From positions 62,001-126,000 of the forward strand of contig NZ_JAIUZI010000006.1 in the NCBI RefSeq assembly GCF_020171285.1: a DNA stretch of 64,000 nucleotides, in the 5' to 3' direction. This DNA is from Seohaeicola saemankumensis (GTDB taxonomy: Bacteria; Pseudomonadota; Alphaproteobacteria; Rhodobacterales; Rhodobacteraceae). Both the position numbers and the translations under genes were made by a program. Each line of letters opens with the position of its first letter. Positions within the stretch are counted from its first letter, which is position 1. Below, in pieces: positions 33,021 to 46,002 of the stretch. Under the pieces are notes generated by a model. It had not been told where the DNA came from. It did no database searches and was given only the letters and a program-made list of their open reading frames with translations.

Positions 33021-35633
33021 ATGGCGCTGAGCCGCCGGACAGGTCAGCGGTTCCAGGGGTCGATCTGGCCCGGTTTCGTGGATGCGATGACCGGGCTCTT
33101 GCTGGTTCTGATGTTCGTGTTGACCATTTTCATGGTGGTCCAGTTCGTTCTGCGTGAAACCATCACGGGTCAGGCCAGCAAGCTGGACACGCTGACCGCC
33201 GAGGTCGAGGCGCTGGCCAGTGCGCTGGGGCTGGAAGAGCGCAAGACCAGCCAATTGACCGCCCGCATGGGGGCGCTGAACACGACGCTGAACCAGACCG
33301 AGGCGGATCTGGATCAGGCCCGGAGCGAATTGGCCAATCAGGCGTCGATCATCAGCGCGCTGACAGCGGAACGCGCCCAGCAGGACGCGGCCCTGGCCGA
33401 GGCACAAGGGCAGATTACCGCGTTCGAGGCGCAGGTGGCGGGATTGCTGGCCGATCAAAACCGCGCTTTGGCCGATATCGCCGCGTTGGAAGCGCAACGT
33501 GAGGCGCTGCAGGTCCGGCAGAGCGAACTGCTGTCTGAACAGGAGGCGCTGAACCTTGCTCTGGCGCAAAGCCGGTCTGAAATAGATGCGCAGGCCGAGG
33601 CGGCGCGACTGGCGGCGGCGCGCCGCGAGGCGCTGGAGGCGATGGTCGCCGATCTGAAAGCCGAAGGTGAAAACAGCGCGGCCGAGGCCGCGCGGCTGAG
33701 TGCGGAAGTTGACACGCTGGAGCAACAGCTGAGTGCCGAGGAGGAGGCGCGGCTGGTCGAGGCCGCCGCCGCCGCCGCGTTGCGCAAGAAGCTGGAAGAG
33801 GCCGACGCAGAATTGACCGCGATGACCATGGCGCTGGAGAGGCAGCGTCAGGAAGCCGAAGACACGTTGACATTGTTGGCCGCCGCCGAGGCCGCGCGAG
33901 AAGATCTGGATGCCAAGCTGTTGCACGCACTGACGCAACTGGACAGCGCCAACGCTCAGGCACAGGCGCGCGATGAACTGGCCGAGCGGTTGACCCGCGT
34001 TCTGGCGCAGATGGAGGTGGCGCAGGCGGAGAATGCGCAGACGGTCAGCGCGCTGGAGGCCGAGCTGGCCCGCATCCGGACAGAGAACAGCCAGACCCGT
34101 GATACGCTGCGGGCGGAGTTGTCGGCGGCACAGGCCCGCGAGGCGGAAACGCGCACGGTGTTGGAATCGGAGCTTGCCCTCACCAGGGAGCAGGCCGCGG
34201 AAACCCGCGCACGTTTGCAGGGCGAATTGGCCGCAGCCGAGGCGAATGCGGCGGAGACAAGAGCCGCGCTGGAGGCGGAGCTGGCACGGCAGCGGACTCA
34301 GAATGTACAGACGCAGTCACAGTTCCAGGACGAGCTTGCCCGCCTGCAGGCCGAAACGGCCGCGCTGCGCCGCGATTACGAGGCGGAACTGGCTACGTTG
34401 AAGAAAGAGACCGACGCCACGCAGGCGGCCCTGTCCGAGGAATTGGCGCGTTCACGCGCCGAGGCCGCAGCGGTACAGGCCGAACTTGAGACCCGTCTGA
34501 GCCAGGCGACGCTGGCCGCCGATACCGCCCTGGCGGAATTGAACGAAGATCTGGCGTCGACCCGCCAGGCGTCGGCGGAGCGCATCGCCGCGCTGGAGGC
34601 GGAACTGGCTCGGGCGCGGGCGGATCTGTCGGCGGCCCGGGCGGCGGTGGAAAACACGGCCGAGGACCGGGCTTCGGTCGAGGCGCGGTTGCTGCGCGCG
34701 CTGGAGACGCTGGAGCAGGCGCAGGCTGCGGCCTCGGATACGGATGAATTGCGTCGGCGCCTCATTGCTGCGCTTGCGGCCCAAGAGGCTGCTCAGGCAA
34801 AGGCAGAGGAGCAGTTGTCGCTGGCCGAACAGCGCGCCGTGCTGCTGGCCAAGGCCCGGGAAACCCTGTCGGAGCAGGAGGCGATCTCGGCCGAGGCGCA
34901 GCGGCAGACGGAATTGTTGAACCAGCAAGTGGCCGCATTGCGCGGGCAGCTGGGCAGCCTTCAGGCGCTTCTGGACGATTACAAGGCGCGCGACTCGGCG
35001 GCTCAGGTGCAATTGCAGACGCTAGGGCAGGATCTGAACGCAGCGCTGGCGCGGGCGGCCTCGGAAGAACGCAAACGGCGTCTGCTGGAAGAGGCGGAGC
35101 GCAAGCGGCTCGAAGCAGAGGCCGTGGCCCGCGCGGAAGAGGCGGAGCGGTTGAAGGCCGAGGCGAAGAACCTGGAACGCTACCGCTCAGAGTTCTTTGG
35201 CCGGTTGCGCGACGTGCTGGGCGACCAGGAGGGCGTGCGGATCGAAGGTGACCGCTTTGTGTTCTCATCAGAGGTATTGTTCGATCCTGGCAGTGCCGAC
35301 CTGTCGCCGGAAGGTGAAATCGAGATTGCCAAGGTGGCGCAGATTCTGCGCCGGGTCGCCGATGACATCCCGCCCAGCATCGACTGGGTGATCCGGGTGG
35401 ACGGCCATACCGATAACACGCCGCTGGGTGGGTTCGGTAAATACGCGGACAACTGGGAACTGAGCCAGGGGCGCGCCCTTTCGGTGGTGCGCTATATGGT
35501 GAATTTCCTGGGCATCCCCCCGACGCGGTTGTCGGCCAATGGATTTGGTCAGTTCCAGCCCGTGAACACGGCGGATACACCCGAGGCGCGGGCGCAGAAC
35601 CGACGGATCGAATTGAAGCTGACCGAAAAGTGA
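33021..35633 (+). CDS. Giant MotB/OmpA-like protein with long coiled coil and 18-residue repeats
   Basis: 870 aa. One N-terminal transmembrane helix starts at GFVDAMTGLLLVLMFVLTIF, with Asp21 in the place of the proton-carrying Asp of MotB. An alpha-helical Ala/Glu/Leu/Arg-rich rod of about 650 residues follows. Residues 345-542 are eleven contiguous 18-residue repeats of the form L-x-x-E-L-A-x12. The C-terminal OmpA/MotB peptidoglycan-binding domain (FDPGSADLSPEGEIEI, VDGHTDNTPL, LSQGRALSVVRYM) lies at about residues 750-870. So a channel partner, a long rod and a cell-wall anchor are joined. It should span the periplasm and pull or push on peptidoglycan, energised with the MotA-like protein encoded just before it. 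Confidence 0.88.
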   Translation: MALSRRTGQRFQGSIWPGFVDAMTGLLLVLMFVLTIFMVVQFVLRETITGQASKLDTLTAEVEALASALGLEERKTSQLTARMGALNTTLNQTEADLDQARSELANQASIISALTAERAQQDAALAEAQGQITAFEAQVAGLLADQNRALADIAALEAQREALQVRQSELLSEQEALNLALAQSRSEIDAQAEAARLAAARREALEAMVADLKAEGENSAAEAARLSAEVDTLEQQLSAEEEARLVEAAAAAALRKKLEEADAELTAMTMALERQRQEAEDTLTLLAAAEAAREDLDAKLLHALTQLDSANAQAQARDELAERLTRVLAQMEVAQAENAQTVSALEAELARIRTENSQTRDTLRAELSAAQAREAETRTVLESELALTREQAAETRARLQGELAAAEANAAETRAALEAELARQRTQNVQTQSQFQDELARLQAETAALRRDYEAELATLKKETDATQAALSEELARSRAEAAAVQAELETRLSQATLAADTALAELNEDLASTRQASAERIAALEAELARARADLSAARAAVENTAEDRASVEARLLRALETLEQAQAAASDTDELRRRLIAALAAQEAAQAKAEEQLSLAEQRAVLLAKARETLSEQEAISAEAQRQTELLNQQVAALRGQLGSLQALLDDYKARDSAAQVQLQTLGQDLNAALARAASEERKRRLLEEAERKRLEAEAVARAEEAERLKAEAKNLERYRSEFFGRLRDVLGDQEGVRIEGDRFVFSSEVLFDPGSADLSPEGEIEIAKVAQILRRVADDIPPSIDWVIRVDGHTDNTPLGGFGKYADNWELSQGRALSVVRYMVNFLGIPPTRLSANGFGQFQPVNTADTPEARAQNRRIELKLTEK
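34053..34646 (+). repeat. Eleven tandem 54-bp (18-codon) repeats in the coiled-coil gene
   Basis: Translated units begin LEAELARIRTENSQTRDT, LRAELSAAQAREAETRTV, LESELALTREQAAETRAR and so on without gaps to LEAELARARADLSAARAA. The phase never slips over 198 residues. Eighteen residues make five turns of an ideal alpha helix, so the hydrophobic face stays fixed, unlike a heptad. Confidence 0.9.
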
Positions 35634-35732
35634 TGGCGACGGCGGCGGGCCGCTGATCCGCAGTTTGACGCTTGCTATTACTGGTGCTTGCACGCTTCTA
35701 TCGTGGCGTTCGTTCTTTCTGGAGGTGAGACA

Positions 35733-36116
35733 ATGCGTGGTGTTCGGGGGCTGGTTCTGGCGGCGGTGTTGGCCGGATCCCATGCGGCGGCCGACACCTC
35801 TGTATCCGTCAATCAGAACGGCAACGCATCGGTCAATGTTGGCACGGGCAACGGCAGTGTCGGCGTGAACAAGAACGGCGTAAATGCCAAGGTGAAATCA
35901 AAGAAAAAGGTTGGCGACGGGTCCGTCTCGGCATCGATCGGGACGAATGGCGCCAAGGTCAAAGCGGGCAAGGGGGGCGCCAGCGTCGGGGTCGGTCCCG
36001 GTGGTGTCAGCGCCTCGGTAAAGCCCAAGGGCAGCCCGGTCCGGATTGGTGTCGGACCCAAGGGCGTCAAGGTGGGCGTCAAAAAGAAACCGAAGAAGCA
36101 AAATAAGAAAAAATAA
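35733..36116 (+). CDS. Small secreted basic Gly/Val/Ser/Lys repeat protein
   Basis: 127 aa starting at ATG 35733 behind GGAGGTGAG. A signal peptide (MRGVRGLVLAAVLAGSHAAA) precedes about 105 residues of short imperfect repeats, about 9-10 residues each: SVSVNQNGN, ASVNVGTGNG, SVGVNKNG, SVSASIGTNG, ASVGVGPGG, RIGVGPKG, VKVGVKKK. It ends in a lysine-rich tail (KKKPKKQNKKK). No cysteine is present. The pattern suggests a small beta-solenoid or beta-strand stack that binds an acidic surface. I do not recognise the family. It is about 100 bp after the MotB-like gene and may share its operon. Confidence 0.7.
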   Translation: MRGVRGLVLAAVLAGSHAAADTSVSVNQNGNASVNVGTGNGSVGVNKNGVNAKVKSKKKVGDGSVSASIGTNGAKVKAGKGGASVGVGPGGVSASVKPKGSPVRIGVGPKGVKVGVKKKPKKQNKKK

Positions 36117-36162
36117 ACGGATTTCCGAATCTGTCGTTTTGCGCGCCGCGCGAGTTGCGCGG

Positions 36163-37125
36163 TCAATGAATGTCTACCTGGGCGGTTACCTGTCCCAGAG
36201 TGGTGGAGCCACGCAGGTAGCTCACGGTGCCGTGGTAGGTTCCGGTCGGCCAGTGCGAGGTCGTCAAACGTTTGCCTGATGCGCGAAAAAACTGCGCCTG
36301 ATCCTTTTCCAGCACAGCGCGTTGTATCAGAATGGATCCCTGCGGGCCGGTGATGTGAAACAGGATTTCGTCGCCGGAGAAGCCCCCGTAGGCATAGGCG
36401 AACAGCACCAGACCAGAGGCGTCAGAAGGCAGCACAGTGCGGGTTGCTGTGCCCTCTTTCACGGATTGGTAGCTTGGGACTCCCGCTGAAAAACCGGCAT
36501 GTATCAGCCCACCCGGTGGTGTTTCGGGGGGCTGATGCCACAAGGGTGCGGTGTCGGTTGCGCAGGCAACGGGATCGGTCGGGTCGAAAGGGTCGATCAC
36601 GGCGCCATCCAGGCGGACCGACAGGTGCAGGTGTGGGAATTGAGTTCGGCCGCTTAGCCCGACCTGGCCCAAGACAGACCCTGCCTCGACCCGCGCGCCC
36701 TTTGCGACTTTGATGGATCCTTGTTTCAGATGACAGTATTGGGTTTCCCAGCCGTCGGAATGCCGGATGACGACACCGTTCCCGCAATCGCGCCCTTCAA
36801 CGCGGGCGGCGTTCGCGGCGGAATATGCCTCGTCCACCATGCCATCCCGCGTCGCGGTTACCACGCCGGGCGCGGCGGCCAGAACATCGACACCCCGGTC
36901 CATCGCGGCGAGGCTGGGCAGGGCAAAGTCGGTGCCCTGGTGGCCATCGTAGGACAGCCGGCCACAGGTATAGTCCTGAACGCCGGGACCGGGGTCGCGA
37001 TCGACAAGGTGCTGGATGTGGCAGGTATCGCCTGGTTGGCAGTCAATTGGCAGACCAAGAACAATTTCGCCCGCAGCCGGAACGGCTGCGAGCGAAAGCA
37101 ATGTCGCGGCAATTGCCGCACGCAT
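36163..37125 (-). CDS. Exported M23 family metallopeptidase
   Basis: 320 aa from ATG 37125. A signal peptide ([20 protein letters not shown]) is followed by the M23 zinc site: GHQGTDFALPS (His and Asp) and HLHLSVRL (His-x-His), with DGWETQYCHLKQGSIKVAKG between. Several Cys may form disulfides (CQPGDTCHIQHL, CGRLSYDG). LytM-type enzymes cut peptidoglycan cross-links. A second domain of about 110 residues after the peptidase (VLPSDASGLVLFAYAYGG on) looks beta-rich. The start overlaps the clpA stop by one base, so it is coupled to clpA. Confidence 0.88.
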   Translation of the reverse strand: MRAAIAATLLSLAAVPAAGEIVLGLPIDCQPGDTCHIQHLVDRDPGPGVQDYTCGRLSYDGHQGTDFALPSLAAMDRGVDVLAAAPGVVTATRDGMVDEAYSAANAARVEGRDCGNGVVIRHSDGWETQYCHLKQGSIKVAKGARVEAGSVLGQVGLSGRTQFPHLHLSVRLDGAVIDPFDPTDPVACATDTAPLWHQPPETPPGGLIHAGFSAGVPSYQSVKEGTATRTVLPSDASGLVLFAYAYGGFSGDEILFHITGPQGSILIQRAVLEKDQAQFFRASGKRLTTSHWPTGTYHGTVSYLRGSTTLGQVTAQVDIH

Positions 37126-39446
37126 CAGTCTGCGGTCAGCAGAGGAGGCTTGTCGCCCGAAATCCGGGGTTTGTCCGGACCCTCGATTTGCAGATCCAGC
37201 GCGCCGTCCTTCAGGCCGACACGCACGACGCCGCCCTTGGCCAGCTTGCCAAATAACAGCTCCTCGGCCAGAGGTTTCTTGATGTGCTCCTGGATCACCC
37301 GACCCAATGGGCGGGCGCCCATCTTGTCGTCGTAACCCTTGTCCGCGATCCATTCTGCCGCCGGTGGGGTCAGTTCGATCGACACGTTGCGGTCCATCAG
37401 TTGGGCCTCGAGCTGCAGAACGAATTTCTCGACAACCTGCAGGATGACCTCCTTGGGCAGGGCGCCAAAGGAAATCACTGCATCCAGACGGTTGCGGAAT
37501 TCCGGCGTAAAGGTGCGTTCGATGGCGGCCGTGTCTTCGCCTTCGCGACGGTCGCGGCCGAAGCCGATGGCCGATTTCGCCTGCTCGGCAGCACCCGCGT
37601 TCGAAGTCATGATCAGCACCACGTTGCGGAAGCTGACGGTGCGACCGTTGTGGTCGGTCAACTCGCCGTGGTCCATCACCTGCAGTAGGATGTTGTAAAC
37701 GTCCGGATGCGCCTTTTCGATCTCGTCCAGCAGCAGCACGCAGTGAGGGTGCTGGTCGACACCGTCGGTCAGCATGCCGCCCTGATCAAATCCGACATAA
37801 CCCGGAGGCGCGCCGATCAGACGGCTGACCGCGTGTTTCTCCATGTATTCCGACATGTCGAAGCGGAGCAGCTCAACACCCAGAGTGTCGGCCAATTGCT
37901 TGGCGACCTCGGTTTTGCCGACACCGGTCGGCCCGGCAAACAGGTAGTTGCCGATGGGTTTTTCCGGTTCGCGCAGGCCGGCCCGGGCCAGCTTGATGGC
38001 GCTGGACAGCGATTCGATGGCGGCGTCCTGGCCAAAGACCACGCGCTTGAGCGAGGCTTCGAGATCCTTGAGAACCTCGGCGTCGTCCTTGGTGACGTTT
38101 TTCGGCGGGATCCGGGCAATCTTGGCCACGACCGCTTCGATCTCTTTGACCCCGATCGTTTTGCGGCGCTTGGATTCGGCCACCAGATGCTGTGCCGCCC
38201 CAGCCTCGTCGATGACGTCGATGGCTTTGTCCGGCAGTTTGCGGTCATTGATATAGCGCGCCGAGAGTTCCACGGCTGTCTTGATCGCGTCGGCTGTATA
38301 CTTGATGTCGTGGTGATCCTCGAAATACGGCTTCAACCCGCGCAGGATCTTGACCGCGTCCTCGACCGAGGGCTCGTTCACGTCAATTTTCTGGAACCGG
38401 CGGCTCAGCGCGCGGTCCTTCTCGAAATGCTGGCGGAACTCCTTGTAGGTGGTCGAACCCATGCAGCGCAGCTTGCCGCCCTGCAAGGCCGGTTTCAGCA
38501 GGTTCGAGGCATCCATTGCACCGCCCGAGGTGGCGCCGGCACCGATCACGGTATGGATTTCGTCGATGAACAGCACCGCGTCGGGGTGGTCTTCCAACTC
38601 GGTGACCACGGCCTTCAGACGTTCCTCGAAATCGCCGCGATAGCGGGTGCCTGCCAGCAGCGCGCCCATGTCGAGCGAAAAGATGGTGGTGCTCTTGAGC
38701 ACTTCGGGTGTTTCACCGGCAACGATCTTGCGCGCCAGCCCCTCGGCGATGGCGGTTTTGCCGACACCGGGGTCGCCGACCAGCAGCGGGTTGTTCTTGC
38801 GCCGGCGGCATAGAACCTGAATGCAGCGTTCGACCTCTTCGTTGCGGCCGATCAGCGGGTCGATATCGCCCTCGCGCGACTTGGCGTTCAGATCTACGCA
38901 GTACTTGGCCAGCGCGCTTTCCTTGCCGTCCGGCTCGGTGGTGGCGTGGCTTTCCTCTTCCTGCTCCGTGGCTCCCTGAACCGGGCGGGCCTCGCCAAAG
39001 GCGGGATCCTTGGCGACCCCGTGGGCGATGAAGTTCACCGCATCGTAGCGGGTCATGTCCTGTTGCTGGAGGAAGTAGGCGGCGTTCGACTCGCGCTCGG
39101 CAAAGATGGCAACCAGCACATTGGCGCCGGTCACTTCGGTGCGGCCGGAGCTTTGGACGTGGATCGCGGCGCGCTGGATCACGCGCTGGAAGGCAGCGGT
39201 CGGGACGGCTTCGGAACCGTCGATATCAGTGACGAGGTTCGACAGATCCTCGTCGACGAATTCAACAAGCGTGCTGCGCAGATCCAGCAAGTCAACGCTG
39301 CAGGCTTTCATTACGCGGGTTGCGTCTGGTTCATCCAGCAACGCCAGCAGAAGATGCTCCAGCGTCGCGAATTCGTGCCGCCGCTCGTTGGCAAGTGCCA
39401 GCGCCGCGTGGATGGCCTGTTCAAGGGTGCTCGAAAATGAAGGCAC
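37125..39446 (-). CDS. clpA: ATP-dependent Clp protease ATP-binding subunit ClpA
   Basis: 773-aa AAA+ unfoldase that feeds substrates to ClpP. It has an N-terminal double Clp repeat domain ([33 protein letters not shown]), first AAA Walker A GDPGVGKT at 224-231 and Walker B VLFIDEI, second Walker A GPTGVGKT at 505-512 and [15 protein letters not shown]. The C-terminus has the D2 small domain [20 protein letters not shown]. The adaptor gene clpS, often next to clpA, is not seen here. The M23 gene follows with a one-base overlap. Confidence 0.96.
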   Translation of the reverse strand: MPSFSSTLEQAIHAALALANERRHEFATLEHLLLALLDEPDATRVMKACSVDLLDLRSTLVEFVDEDLSNLVTDIDGSEAVPTAAFQRVIQRAAIHVQSSGRTEVTGANVLVAIFAERESNAAYFLQQQDMTRYDAVNFIAHGVAKDPAFGEARPVQGATEQEEESHATTEPDGKESALAKYCVDLNAKSREGDIDPLIGRNEEVERCIQVLCRRRKNNPLLVGDPGVGKTAIAEGLARKIVAGETPEVLKSTTIFSLDMGALLAGTRYRGDFEERLKAVVTELEDHPDAVLFIDEIHTVIGAGATSGGAMDASNLLKPALQGGKLRCMGSTTYKEFRQHFEKDRALSRRFQKIDVNEPSVEDAVKILRGLKPYFEDHHDIKYTADAIKTAVELSARYINDRKLPDKAIDVIDEAGAAQHLVAESKRRKTIGVKEIEAVVAKIARIPPKNVTKDDAEVLKDLEASLKRVVFGQDAAIESLSSAIKLARAGLREPEKPIGNYLFAGPTGVGKTEVAKQLADTLGVELLRFDMSEYMEKHAVSRLIGAPPGYVGFDQGGMLTDGVDQHPHCVLLLDEIEKAHPDVYNILLQVMDHGELTDHNGRTVSFRNVVLIMTSNAGAAEQAKSAIGFGRDRREGEDTAAIERTFTPEFRNRLDAVISFGALPKEVILQVVEKFVLQLEAQLMDRNVSIELTPPAAEWIADKGYDDKMGARPLGRVIQEHIKKPLAEELLFGKLAKGGVVRVGLKDGALDLQIEGPDKPRISGDKPPLLTAD

Positions 39447-39620
39447 GCGGGTGCTCCTCTGATTTGGGTCGGGAGGGGTGCGACGTGGGGACGAACCCCC
39501 GGACCAACCATGTCCTTATAATCTTAGAGTTTGGTTGATCGGCGCGCGGCTTCAAGGCTTTTCTTTCATTTTCCAGTCACATTTCCGGTTACTGTGCTCA
39601 AGTGCTGTGCGTTTCCCCTG

Positions 39621-40394
39621 TCAAAACCGGTCTTTGCGGGCGCGGACCTCGGCGAATACATCCTGTGGTTTTGCGCCTTGCATGCCGACGTTGCGCTGCA
39701 CGGCGGGTTCGGCTGCCCTCAGGAACGGGTTTGTGGCGCGTTCCAGGGCCAGGGATGACGGTACCGTGGGCCGGTTTTCGGCGCGCGCGGCGGCGATATC
39801 AAGGATGCGCGCCTGCAGGTCGGCGTTCTCCGGTTCGATGGTTTCGGCGAACCGCCCGTTGGCCTGGGTGTATTCGTGGCCCGAATAGACGATCGTGTCG
39901 TCGGGCAGGGCGGCCAGTTTCGACAAAGACTCCCACATCTGCGGCGCGGTTCCTTCAAAAAGCCGCCCGCATCCCAGCGCCATCAGGCTGTCCGCGGTGA
40001 AGACCGCGGCACTGTCGGGAAAATGATAGGCGATATGACCGACCGTGTGGCCGGAGACATCGATTATCTGACCGGTTTCGTTGCCGATGATTACGCTGTC
40101 GCCCTCGGCGACCTGCTGGTCCAGCGGGGGCAGGCGATGCGCGTCGGCGGCGGCCCCGATGACCTTTGCCGGGTGAACGGCGAGAATATCCGGCAAGGCG
40201 TCGACATGGTCCCAGTGGTGATGGGTCAGCAGCACGTGGCTGAGCTTCCAGCCCTTGTTCGACAATGCCGACAGGATAGGCCCGGCTTCGGGCGCGTCGA
40301 TCAGCGCGGTGCTGCCTGTTTCGGCGTCATGTGCCAGAAATGCATAATTGTCTGACAGGCAGGGGATGGTCAGAATCTCAAGAGGCATGGTCAT
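39621..40394 (-). CDS. gloB: Hydroxyacylglutathione hydrolase (glyoxalase II)
   Basis: 257-aa metallo-beta-lactamase fold enzyme that hydrolyses S-D-lactoylglutathione. It shows [15 protein letters not shown] (THxHxDH metal motif), [33 protein letters not shown] and [19 protein letters not shown]. Starts MTMPLEILT; an ATG two codons later would also serve. It is divergent from the methyltransferase gene. Confidence 0.93.
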   Translation of the reverse strand: MTMPLEILTIPCLSDNYAFLAHDAETGSTALIDAPEAGPILSALSNKGWKLSHVLLTHHHWDHVDALPDILAVHPAKVIGAAADAHRLPPLDQQVAEGDSVIIGNETGQIIDVSGHTVGHIAYHFPDSAAVFTADSLMALGCGRLFEGTAPQMWESLSKLAALPDDTIVYSGHEYTQANGRFAETIEPENADLQARILDIAAARAENRPTVPSSLALERATNPFLRAAEPAVQRNVGMQGAKPQDVFAEVRARKDRF

Positions 40395-40449
40395 TCGCCC
40401 TCACATTGCTAAACTGCCCGCAGCTTGGCCGATCAAACGGGCGCCCGCA

Positions 40450-41184
40450 ATGCATCTTGATGTGCAGGATTTACGCAACTTCTACTATCGCAGCACCCTG
40501 GGCCGGGCAGTGCAGGCCTCGGTTCGGGCGCAGGTGCTGAAAATGTGGCCCGAGGCGCAGGGCCAGACGGTCGCCGGGTTCGGTTTTGCCGTGCCGATGC
40601 TGCGCCCCTATTTGTCCGAGGCCAAGCGGGTGATCGCGTTGATGCCGGGACCGCAGGGCGTAATGGCCTGGCCGTCGGGGATGCCGAATGTTGCGGTGTT
40701 GGCCGAGGAGACGATGTGGCCTATCGAAACCGGGCGCATCGATCGGCTGGTGGTGATGCACGGGCTGGAGACTTCGGAACATCCATCAATGCTGCTGGAG
40801 GAATGCTGGCGGGTTCTGGGGCCGGGGGGCAGGGCGTTGTTCATAGTGCCCAACCGCGCCGGGCTTTGGTCGCGCAGCGACAAGACGCCATTTGGTTATG
40901 GAAGGCCTTACACACTGGGGCAGTTGGAGAGCCAGTTGAAAAAGCACCAGTTCATGCCAGAGCATCACGCGGCAGCACTGTACCAGTTGCCTTCGACCCG
41001 GCGGTTCTGGTTGAAATCGGGCGGCATGATCGAAAAATTCGGACGCCGACTACCGACTATGCTGGCGGGCGGCGTGTTTCTGGTGGAGGCGTCCAAACGG
41101 GTTCAGCCACCCAGCGGGACAATTGCGAGAGACGCGCCGAAAAAGCGGGTAAAGGCACTTGAGGGCTATGCAAAGCCGGCGTGA
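40450..41184 (+). CDS. Class I SAM-dependent methyltransferase-like protein
   Basis: 244 aa from ATG 40450 ([20 protein letters not shown]). The SAM-binding region is [20 protein letters not shown], with an Ala-Val instead of the second Gly of the usual GxGxG loop, so it is a diverged member. [40 protein letters not shown] are the post-motif elements of methyltransferases. The upstream 102 bp in frame cover the gloB start and lack a ribosome site. The substrate is unknown. Confidence 0.75.
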   Translation: MHLDVQDLRNFYYRSTLGRAVQASVRAQVLKMWPEAQGQTVAGFGFAVPMLRPYLSEAKRVIALMPGPQGVMAWPSGMPNVAVLAEETMWPIETGRIDRLVVMHGLETSEHPSMLLEECWRVLGPGGRALFIVPNRAGLWSRSDKTPFGYGRPYTLGQLESQLKKHQFMPEHHAAALYQLPSTRRFWLKSGGMIEKFGRRLPTMLAGGVFLVEASKRVQPPSGTIARDAPKKRVKALEGYAKPA

Positions 41185-41561
41185 CACGCTTTGTGATCAC
41201 AAACGAAGATGGCGCCATTTCCCTGAAGCTTGTCAGGATTTCCGCCCTGCCAAACGGGCGGTCAACAATGCCAAACCGGGTGAAATCCGGCGCGAATTGC
41301 GACGCAGGAATCGCAAAAACCTGCAGAAACGGTGCATTTTAGAACGGAATGTTTCTGCGCAAACGGTCGCACTTTGGCTAAGCGATTGTAAATAATAAAC
41401 TAACGCCTTTTTGCGTTATCGCTATACCATGTTGCGAGGTTGGGAACGCTCTGCTACATCCACGCTGATTTCGATGCCCTGCCAGTCGGCGGGGCTTTGT
41501 CACGCCCCCGGAGCCGCGTAGCGTCGCCATCAAACCGGGGCCAAATATCGGAAGGGTGGAC
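41185..41561. other. 377-bp intergenic stretch before the F1 ATP synthase operon
   Basis: No convincing gene is seen. The 78-codon frame at 41159-41395 has no ribosome site, overlaps the methyltransferase end and lacks a recognisable domain. An A+T-rich patch at 41380-41430 with a short stem AACGC/GCGTT at 41402-41417 is the likely promoter region of atpHAGDC, but I could not place -35 and -10 boxes with confidence. Confidence 0.5.
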
Positions 41562-42122
41562 GTGTCCGAACCAGCTTCGATTTCCGTTGGCATTGCTGAG
41601 CGCTATGCCACTGCGATTTTTGAGATCGCAAAAGAGAACAAACGCCTGGCCAATCTTGAGACCAGCCTGAGCGATCTTTCGACTGCCTTGGGCGATAGCC
41701 CGGAGCTGCGGTCGCTGATTGCATCGCCGCTGGTCACACGGGCGGAACAAGAGGCGGCCATCTCGGCCATTGCCGAAAAGATGGAGCTCGTGCAGGTGCT
41801 GCGCAAGGCGCTGGCGCTGATGGCACAAAAGCGCCGTCTGTTCGTGCTGCCGCAGCTGATCACCGCGCTGCGCGATCTGCTGGCCGATGAGCGCGGTGAA
41901 GTCACCGCCGACGTCGCTTCTGCCAAGGCTCTGACCAAGGCACAGACCGATAAACTGGCCGCCACGCTGACCGAGCGTGTGGGCAAGACCGTGACCATCA
42001 ATGCGACCGTCGATGAGAATCTGATCGGCGGTCTTGTCGTTAAAGTGGGCTCGAAAATGATCGACACTTCGATCCGCTCGAAGCTCAACTCCCTCCAGAA
42101 TGCAATGAAAGAGGTCGGATAA
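41562..42122 (+). CDS. atpH: ATP synthase F1 subunit delta
   Basis: 186 aa. A GTG at 41562 is chosen because GGAAGG lies six bases upstream and gives the usual Roseobacter N-terminus (SEPASISVGIAERYATAIFE); an in-frame GTG at 41556 abuts the ribosome site. Delta connects the F1 head to the peripheral stalk. The family's C-terminal GLVVKVGSKMIDTSIRSKL is present. First gene of the F1 operon. Confidence 0.93.
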   Translation: MSEPASISVGIAERYATAIFEIAKENKRLANLETSLSDLSTALGDSPELRSLIASPLVTRAEQEAAISAIAEKMELVQVLRKALALMAQKRRLFVLPQLITALRDLLADERGEVTADVASAKALTKAQTDKLAATLTERVGKTVTINATVDENLIGGLVVKVGSKMIDTSIRSKLNSLQNAMKEVG

Positions 42123-43661
42123 ATGGGTATCCAAGCAGCAGAAATTTCTGCGATCCTGAAGGACCAGATCAAGAACTTTGGTCAAGAAGCCGAGGTGGCA
42201 GAAATTGGCCGCGTGCTGAGCGTCGGCGACGGTATCGCCCGCGTCTATGGCCTCGACAATGTTCAGGCAGGCGAGATGGTCGAATTCCCCGGTGGCGTCA
42301 TGGGTATGGCGCTGAACCTGGAAAACGACAACGTCGGCGTCGTGATCTTCGGCTCGGACCGGGACATCAAGGAAGGCGACACCGTCAAGCGCACCAACTC
42401 GATCGTGGACGTGCCGATTGGCGACGGCCTGCTGGGCCGCGTTGTCGATGGTCTGGGTAACCCGATCGACGGCAAGGGCCCGATCGAGTCGACGCAGCGT
42501 GGCATCGCCGACGTCAAAGCACCGGGCATCATCCCGCGTAAATCGGTTCACGAACCGATGGCAACCGGCCTGAAATCGGTCGACGCGATGATCCCGATCG
42601 GTCGTGGTCAACGCGAGCTGATCATTGGTGACCGTCAGACCGGCAAGACCGCCGTTGCGCTCGACGCGATCCTGAACCAGAAGTCCTACAACGAAGCCGC
42701 CGGCGACGACGAGAGCAAGAAGCTCTACTGTGTCTACGTGGCTGTTGGCCAGAAGCGGTCGACCGTTGCGCAGCTGGTGAAAAAGCTCGAAGAATCCGGC
42801 GCCATCGAATATTCGATCATCGTTGCCGCCACCGCGTCCGAACCGGCGCCGATGCAGTTCCTGGCCCCCTATGCCGCGACCGCGATGGCGGAATACTTCC
42901 GCGACAATGGCCGCCACGCGCTGATCATCTACGATGACCTGTCCAAACAGGCCGTGTCCTATCGTCAGATGTCGCTGCTGCTGCGTCGTCCGCCGGGACG
43001 TGAAGCCTATCCGGGCGACGTCTTCTACCTGCACTCCCGCCTGCTGGAACGTTCGGCCAAGCTGAACGAAGATTACGGCGCGGGCTCGCTGACGGCTCTG
43101 CCGGTCATCGAAACCCAGGGCGGCGACGTGTCGGCCTTTATTCCGACCAACGTGATCTCGATCACCGACGGACAGATTTTCCTTGAAACCGAACTGTTCT
43201 ACCAGGGCATCCGCCCCGCTGTGAACACCGGTCTGTCGGTGTCGCGCGTTGGCTCCTCGGCCCAGACCTCGGCCATGTCCTCGGTCGCCGGTCCGGTGAA
43301 ACTGTCGCTGGCTCAGTACCGCGAAATGGCGGCCTTTGCCCAGTTCGGCTCCGACCTGGACGTCGCAACCCAGCAGCTGCTGAACCGTGGCGCGCGTCTG
43401 ACCGAGCTGATGAAGCAGCCGCAGTATTCGCCGCTGACCAATGCCGAAATCGTCTGCATCATCTTCGCGGGTACCAACGGCTATCTCGACAAGGTCGCTG
43501 TCAGCGACGTGGGACGGTTCGAAGCGGGTCTGCTGGCGCACCTGCGGTCCAAGCACAAAGACCTGCTGGACTGGATCACCAAGGACGATCCCAAGATCAA
43601 AGGCGACGCCGCTGATCGTGTCAAAGCTGCGCTCGACGAGTTCGCCGCTGACTTCGCATAA
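42123..43661 (+). CDS. atpA: ATP synthase F1 subunit alpha
   Basis: 512 aa. Non-catalytic nucleotide-binding subunit with Walker A GDRQTGKT near residue 170, [20 protein letters not shown], and [15 protein letters not shown] close to the C-terminus. It directly follows atpH (stop and start touch). Confidence 0.97.
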   Translation: MGIQAAEISAILKDQIKNFGQEAEVAEIGRVLSVGDGIARVYGLDNVQAGEMVEFPGGVMGMALNLENDNVGVVIFGSDRDIKEGDTVKRTNSIVDVPIGDGLLGRVVDGLGNPIDGKGPIESTQRGIADVKAPGIIPRKSVHEPMATGLKSVDAMIPIGRGQRELIIGDRQTGKTAVALDAILNQKSYNEAAGDDESKKLYCVYVAVGQKRSTVAQLVKKLEESGAIEYSIIVAATASEPAPMQFLAPYAATAMAEYFRDNGRHALIIYDDLSKQAVSYRQMSLLLRRPPGREAYPGDVFYLHSRLLERSAKLNEDYGAGSLTALPVIETQGGDVSAFIPTNVISITDGQIFLETELFYQGIRPAVNTGLSVSRVGSSAQTSAMSSVAGPVKLSLAQYREMAAFAQFGSDLDVATQQLLNRGARLTELMKQPQYSPLTNAEIVCIIFAGTNGYLDKVAVSDVGRFEAGLLAHLRSKHKDLLDWITKDDPKIKGDAADRVKAALDEFAADFA

Positions 43662-43675
43662 GGGGAGATAAGGCA

Positions 43676-45996
<2,321 letters not shown>

Positions 45997-46002
45997 TCCG
46001 GC

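Noticed and set aside
31800..35633. Zorya defence system (ZorA/ZorB)
   Set aside because: No ZorC, ZorD or ZorE genes nearby, and the long coil is in the B-type protein, not in the A-type protein.
41159..41395. 78-codon ORF between the methyltransferase and the F1 operon
   Set aside because: Overlaps the methyltransferase end, no ribosome site, no recognisable domain.
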